A stretch of 64,000 nucleotides of DNA from Dechloromonas denitrificans. Lineage in GTDB: Bacteria; Pseudomonadota; Gammaproteobacteria; Burkholderiales; Rhodocyclaceae. Below are positions 59,589 through 64,000 of this stretch, in pieces; position 1 is the first letter of the stretch; the number at the start of each line of letters is the position of its first letter. The notes under the pieces were generated by a model. That model was given only the letters and a program-made list of their open reading frames with translations. It was not told the DNA's origin and ran no database searches. The DNA lies in NCBI RefSeq assembly GCF_020510665.1, contig NZ_CP075187.1:1942501-2006500 (forward strand). Direction: 5' to 3'. Position numbers and translations under genes: made by a program.

Positions 59589-61030
59589 TGAACGCCCCGC
59601 AGACACCCCACGCCCTGCACTTCATGCCTTCGGCCGGTTTCCGCGCCCGCTCCAAGGAAGTCGTCGACAATCCCTTCCTGCGCCAGAGCTTCCGCGGCGC
59701 GATGGATTTCCTGATGAGCAAGCGCGCCGCCCAGTTCCCCGATCCTGTCGAGCTGGAAACGCTGCGCACGCTGGGCGAACAGATTCGCCAGTACAACCTC
59801 GGCAAACTGCCCGAACTGCTCGTCCAGCTCGAAAGCAATCTGACGCGCAACGGCATCCAGGTGCATTGGGCCGAAACGCCCGAAGAAGCCAACCAGATCA
59901 TCCTCGGCCTGTGCCAAAAGCACTCGGCCAAGCTGATGGTCAAGGGCAAGTCGATGGTCAGCGAGGAAATCGAACTGAACCATGCGGCCGAAGCCGCCGG
60001 CATCGACGCGCTGGAATCCGACATGGGCGAATACATTGTCCAGTTGGCGCATGAAAAGCCGTCGCACATCATCATGCCGGCGATCCACAAGACCAAGGAA
60101 CAGATCGCCAAGCTGTTCCACGAAAACGTGCCGGGCGTCGAATACACCGACAACGTCGATGCACTGATCCAGATCGGCCGCAATGTGCTGCGCGAGAAAT
60201 TCCTCGAAGCCGATGTCGGCCTGTCCGGCGTCAATTTTGCCGTGGCCGAAACCGGCACGCTGTGCCTGGTCGAAAACGAAGGCAACGGCCGGATGTGCAC
60301 CACCGCGCCAGCTGTCCATATCGCCATCACCGGCATCGAGAAGATTGTCGAAAAGCTCGACCACATTCCGCCGCTCTACTCGCTACTCACCCGCTCGGCG
60401 ACCGGCCAGAACATCTCGACCTACTTCAACATGATCTCCGGCCCACGCAAGGCCGGTGAAAAGGATGGCCCGCAGGAAGTCCACCTGGTACTGCTCGACA
60501 ATGGCCGGACGCAAGCCTATGCCGACGAGCAACTGCGCAAGACGCTGCAGTGCATCCGCTGCGGCGCCTGCATGAACCACTGCCCGGTGTACACCCGGAT
60601 CGGCGGCCACGCCTACGGCACGACCTACCCCGGTCCGATCGGCAAGATCATCTCGCCGCACATGCTCGGCCTCGAAGCCACTGCCACGATGGCCACCGCC
60701 TCGTCGCTATGCGGCGCTTGCGGCGAAGTCTGCCCGGTCAAGATCCCGATCCCCGAACTGCTGATGCGCCTGCGCGAAGAGTCGTTCTCCGCGCCGCATG
60801 AAAATCCGACGATGCGCGGCCAGGGCGCCGGTTACAACGCCACGGTGTCGGCCATCTGGCGCGGCTGGGCCTGGGTCTATCGCTCACCGGCCCTGTATCG
60901 CCTGGCAACCTGGCTGGGCAGCCGGTTCAACTGGCTGATGCCATCGAAGCAAGGGCCGTGGACGTCGGTGCGCGTACCGCTCAAGCCGGCCCCGAAACGC
61001 CTGCGGGACATGCTCAAGGAACGGGCATAA
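59588..61030 (+). CDS. lldF: L-lactate dehydrogenase complex subunit LldF (LutB-like)
   Basis: 480 residues from ATG 59588 (an upstream frame is read-through). LUD-type N-terminal part (VKGKSMVSEEIELN..AVAETGTLCLVENEG) and a C-terminal 2x4Fe-4S module: CIRCGACMNHCPVY (about residues 321-334) and CGACGEVCPVKIPI (about 375-388). Largest subunit of the lactate-oxidising complex, feeding electrons to the quinone pool. Stop at 61030, then a 91-bp gap with a dispersed repeat. Confidence 0.95.
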   Translation: MNAPQTPHALHFMPSAGFRARSKEVVDNPFLRQSFRGAMDFLMSKRAAQFPDPVELETLRTLGEQIRQYNLGKLPELLVQLESNLTRNGIQVHWAETPEEANQIILGLCQKHSAKLMVKGKSMVSEEIELNHAAEAAGIDALESDMGEYIVQLAHEKPSHIIMPAIHKTKEQIAKLFHENVPGVEYTDNVDALIQIGRNVLREKFLEADVGLSGVNFAVAETGTLCLVENEGNGRMCTTAPAVHIAITGIEKIVEKLDHIPPLYSLLTRSATGQNISTYFNMISGPRKAGEKDGPQEVHLVLLDNGRTQAYADEQLRKTLQCIRCGACMNHCPVYTRIGGHAYGTTYPGPIGKIISPHMLGLEATATMATASSLCGACGEVCPVKIPIPELLMRLREESFSAPHENPTMRGQGAGYNATVSAIWRGWAWVYRSPALYRLATWLGSRFNWLMPSKQGPWTSVRVPLKPAPKRLRDMLKERA

Positions 61031-61057
61031 CGACGGCTTGCCGATCTTGAAAACACT

Positions 61058-61083
61058 GGATTGCTTCGCTTTATTCGCAATGA
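61058..61083. repeat. Second copy of the dispersed GGATTGCTTCGC repeat
   Basis: 26-bp match to 1622-1647 with two mismatches, here in the gap between lldF and the D-lactate dehydrogenase gene. Confidence 0.6.
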
Positions 61084-61121
61084 TGCTGTATTGCCACTCG
61101 TAGAAAAATAGAGACAAGACC

Positions 61122-63887
61122 ATGACCAAACTGACCGATTCCCTGAAACAGTCGCTGCCGGAAAACCAGATCATCACCGACGAGCTGCGTCGCCTGGCTT
61201 ACGGCACCGATGCCAGCTTCTATCGTCTGACGCCGGAAGTGATTGCCGTCATCGAATCGGAAAACGAGCTGCGCAGCGTGTTGACCGCAGCACGCCAGAA
61301 TCAGCGCCCGGTCACCTTCCGCGCGGCTGGCACCAGCCTGTCCGGGCAGGCGATTACTGACGGGGTGCTGGCGCTGATCGGCGAGGGTTTTGCGACTTAC
61401 GAGCTGAACGCCGATGCCAGCAAGGTCAAGGTCGGTCCCGGCATTGTCGGCGGCGAAGTCAATCGTCGGCTAGCACCGCACGGCAAGAAAATCGGTCCGG
61501 ACCCGGCCTCGATCGGCGCGGCCAAGATCGGCGGCATCGCGGCCAACAACGCCTCCGGCATGTGCTGTGGCACGGCGCAGAACAGCTATCGCACGCTGGC
61601 CGGCATGCGCGTCATGCTGGCCGACGGCACGCTGCTCGACACCGAAGATCATCTCAGCATCGATGCCTTTTCCAAGAGCCACGCCGTGCTGCTCGGCGAG
61701 CTTGAGCGCCTGGGCCGCGATACGCGCGACAATGCCAAGCTGGCCGAGCGCATCCGCCATAAATTCAAGATCAAGAATACGACCGGCTACAGCCTCAATG
61801 CGCTGGTCGATTACGAAGACCCGATCGACATCCTGTCGCACCTGATGATCGGCTCGGAAGGCACGCTCGGTTTCATTTCGCGGATCACCTACAACACCGT
61901 CGTCGAAGACCCGTACAAGGCCAGCGCCCTGGTTTTCTTCCCGGACATCCGCACCGCCTGCGAAGCGGTCATCCGCCTCAAGCCGCAGCCGGTGTCCGCC
62001 GTCGAACTGCTTGATCGGCCGGCGCTGCATTCGGTCGAAAACAAGCCCGGCCTGCCGGCCATCATGCGCGAACTCGGCGAAGAAGCTGCCGCGCTGCTGA
62101 TCGAAGTACGCGCTGCCACGGTCGACGGCCTCCAGGAACGGATTTCGGCCGTACATGCCGCAATGGCCGGGGTGGCCACGGTCGAACCGATGGTTTTTTC
62201 GACCGATCCGGCCACTTGCGAGATGTACTGGAAAGTCCGCAAAGGCACCTTCCCGGCCGTCGGCGCCATGCGCCGCACCGGCACCACGGTGCTGATCGAG
62301 GACGTCGCCTTCCATATTGAAAACCTGGCCGACGCCACGCTCGACCTGCAAGCCCTGCTCCGCCACCACGGCTACCACGAGGCGATCATTTTCGGCCACG
62401 CGCTGGAAGGCAACCTGCACTTCGTCATCACCCAGGATTTCGGCGATGCCAGCGAAGTCGACCGCTACGCCCGTTTCATGGACGAACTGGCCAAGCTGGT
62501 GGTCGACAAATACGATGGCTCGCTCAAGGCCGAGCACGGCACCGGCCGCAACATGGCGCCGTTTGTCGAAATGGAATGGGGCAAGGAAGCCGCCGACCTG
62601 ATGCGCAAGATCAAGCGTCTGTTCGATCCGGAAAACCTGCTCAACCCGGGCGTCATCCTCAACGACAACCCGCACGCTCACCTTGAAAACCTCAAGCCGA
62701 TGCCGGCTGCCGAAGACATTGTCGACCGCTGCATCGAGTGCGGTTTCTGCGAACCGCTCTGCCCCTCGCACCGCCTCACCCTCTCGCCGCGCCAGCGCAT
62801 CACCAGCGTCCGCGAACTGTCACGCCGCGCCGCCAATGGCGAACCGGCCGGCCAGGTCGGCGAAGACTACGCCTACATGGGCCTCGACACCTGCGCCGGT
62901 TGCGGCCTGTGCTCGACCGCCTGCCCGGTCGGCATCGATACCGGCGACCTGACGCGCCGCCTGCGCGGCCGCAAGCTTGGCGACACGGCCCGCGCGGTCA
63001 ACGCCTGGACCGGCGAACATTTCGGTACGCTGGCCAATGCCTCGCGGCTCGGCCTCAAAGTCGGCCATGCCGTCTCCGGCGTGCTCGGGGACAATTTCCT
63101 CAGCCGCGTTTCCGGCGGCGCCTGGAAAAAAGACATGCCGCTGGCCGGCAAGGCGCCGGTTGCGCGCCAGACGCAAGGCGATCCGGTGGTCTATTTCCCG
63201 ACTTGCGGCGGACGTATCTTCGGGCCGTCGAGTGCATCTGAAAAACAACTCGGCGACGTCGTCGTCGAACTGCTGATCCGCGCCGGCTACGCGCCCATCC
63301 TGCCCGATGGTTTCGACCAGTTGTGCTGCGGCCAGATGCTGGCCAGCAAGGGCATGGCCGAGGAAGCCGACGGCATGTCGCGGCAACTCGAAGCCGCCCT
63401 GCTCAAAGCCTCGGAGAATGGCCGCTATCCGATCATCATGGATGCCAGCTCCTGCACCATCCGGATGCAGAAACACGTCGCCGAGCGCCTCAAGGTCTAC
63501 GACTTCCACGAATTTGCCCACGATGCCCTGCTGCCGCGCCTGCGCCTGACCCCGGAAGCCGGCCCGATTGCGCTGCATATCAATTGCAGCGTGCGCAAGA
63601 ACGGCTCGGATGCCAAGCTCAAGAAACTGGTCGCCGCCTGCGCCGAGCAAATCATCGAACCAGCCGGCGTCACCTGCTGCGGCTTCGCCGGCGATCGCGG
63701 CTTCGTCGTGCCTGAACTCAACCATCATGCACTGCGCAAGATCCACGACGAGCTGCCGGCCAACTGCGCCTGCGGCGTATCGACCAACCGCACCTGCGAA
63801 ATCGGCCTGACGGCGGAAACCGGCAGAACCTACCAGTCGATCGCGTATTTGCTCGAAAAGTGCAGTCGACCGCAGGAAGCCTGCTGA
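61122..63887 (+). CDS. Dld-II-type FAD/Fe-S D-lactate dehydrogenase
   Basis: 921 residues, a GlcD-like FAD domain fused to a GlcF-like Fe-S domain. FAD-binding: TFRAAGTSLSGQAITDG (about residues 64-80), GGIAANNASGMCCGTAQNSYRTLAGMRVM. Fe-S: CIECGFCEPLCPSHRL (about 535-550) and CAGCGLCSTACPVGID. C-terminal CCG domains CCGQMLASKG and CCGFAGDRGF. The combination with lldEGF mirrors Shewanella Dld-II next to lldEFG. Probably membrane-associated quinone-linked D-lactate oxidation; related 2-hydroxyacids are possible substrates. Confidence 0.9.
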   Translation: MTKLTDSLKQSLPENQIITDELRRLAYGTDASFYRLTPEVIAVIESENELRSVLTAARQNQRPVTFRAAGTSLSGQAITDGVLALIGEGFATYELNADASKVKVGPGIVGGEVNRRLAPHGKKIGPDPASIGAAKIGGIAANNASGMCCGTAQNSYRTLAGMRVMLADGTLLDTEDHLSIDAFSKSHAVLLGELERLGRDTRDNAKLAERIRHKFKIKNTTGYSLNALVDYEDPIDILSHLMIGSEGTLGFISRITYNTVVEDPYKASALVFFPDIRTACEAVIRLKPQPVSAVELLDRPALHSVENKPGLPAIMRELGEEAAALLIEVRAATVDGLQERISAVHAAMAGVATVEPMVFSTDPATCEMYWKVRKGTFPAVGAMRRTGTTVLIEDVAFHIENLADATLDLQALLRHHGYHEAIIFGHALEGNLHFVITQDFGDASEVDRYARFMDELAKLVVDKYDGSLKAEHGTGRNMAPFVEMEWGKEAADLMRKIKRLFDPENLLNPGVILNDNPHAHLENLKPMPAAEDIVDRCIECGFCEPLCPSHRLTLSPRQRITSVRELSRRAANGEPAGQVGEDYAYMGLDTCAGCGLCSTACPVGIDTGDLTRRLRGRKLGDTARAVNAWTGEHFGTLANASRLGLKVGHAVSGVLGDNFLSRVSGGAWKKDMPLAGKAPVARQTQGDPVVYFPTCGGRIFGPSSASEKQLGDVVVELLIRAGYAPILPDGFDQLCCGQMLASKGMAEEADGMSRQLEAALLKASENGRYPIIMDASSCTIRMQKHVAERLKVYDFHEFAHDALLPRLRLTPEAGPIALHINCSVRKNGSDAKLKKLVAACAEQIIEPAGVTCCGFAGDRGFVVPELNHHALRKIHDELPANCACGVSTNRTCEIGLTAETGRTYQSIAYLLEKCSRPQEAC

Positions 63888-64000
63888 AATCCCAGAGCGG
63901 AATAGCCGCTGAAACAGCTATCCAGCGAACCTGAACAGCGGCTCCCGGATGGCGCGGCCCAAGCGAGGCGATCAGTCGGTAATACGGCCGCGCTGCTGCT
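63888..64000. other. Intergenic end with inverted repeat; possible 3' end of a minus-strand gene
   Basis: Nothing firm. AGCCGCTG (63907-63914) is inverted at CAGCGGCT (63936-63943). On the minus strand a frame ending QQRGRITD stops at 63972; only its last few codons fall in the window, so it cannot be judged. Confidence 0.25.

Overview
The window looks like a chromosomal segment of a respiratory betaproteobacterium, most like Rhodocyclales (Dechloromonas/Azonexus-type). That is an inference from high-GC coding style and gene content: lldEGF with a Dld-II-type D-lactate dehydrogenase, NosL-family copper chaperones, FNR-type regulators, RlhA and YaeQ. No rRNA, CRISPR array, nosZ or terminal oxidase gene is visible.

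Core, 0-26 kb: the 3' part of ettA, rlhA, a terC gene under a yybP-ykoY (Mn) riboswitch, yaeQ, a rhodanese, upp-uraA, a Cache chemoreceptor, an RlmI-type methyltransferase, tRNA-Thr and tRNA-Asn, rbgA/ylqF, a molybdenum-cofactor run moaD-moeA-mobB, a YoaA/DinG-type helicase with a coupled ATP-grasp-like gene, an ArsC-like protein, an EamA exporter behind two short leader-like ORFs, nudC, an MFS carrier and an HPP membrane protein.

Copper/redox region, 26-42.8 kb: a short Crp/Fnr regulator precedes an almost gapless plus-strand run: SCO, a small membrane protein, an FtsX-type ABC permease and its ATPase, a His/Cys-rich multispan protein, a TlpA-like lipoprotein, a 60-residue metal-binding protein, a Met/His-rich small protein, an HMA-like protein and a Cu-type P1B ATPase. 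A degraded copy of the ATPase C-terminus follows it. Next come a minus-strand fecI-fecR-TonB receptor-NosL-like block, then an FNR-like regulator with a Cys cluster, a DsbD_2/SafE-type membrane protein and two more NosL proteins. Several palindromes (an FNR-like box, a Crp-like 22-bp palindrome, and a shared 17-bp palindrome upstream of two genes) suggest redox-responsive control of copper delivery to enzymes encoded elsewhere.

Mobile element, 42779-54753: a 12-kb transposon with 23-bp terminal inverted repeats and a perfect 8-bp target duplication (TTTTGACT). Its likely transposase is IS1595/ISXO2-type. It carries a three-gene module (TerB-domain protein, DUF2791/BrxD-like ATPase, Lhr-like helicase) that matches the Shango anti-phage system. 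It also carries a GIY-YIG protein, an SOS promoter with a LexA box in its spacer, a DUF6471 gene, two unknown genes coupled to the transposase, a membrane-protein pair and two tandem paralogues of unknown function.

Lactate region, 54.8-64 kb: ppsA, a FadR-type GntR regulator with two PdhR/LldR-like operators in the divergent promoter region, lldE-lldG-lldF and a Dld-II-type FAD/Fe-S D-lactate dehydrogenase. Together they would oxidise lactate to pyruvate and feed it into gluconeogenesis.
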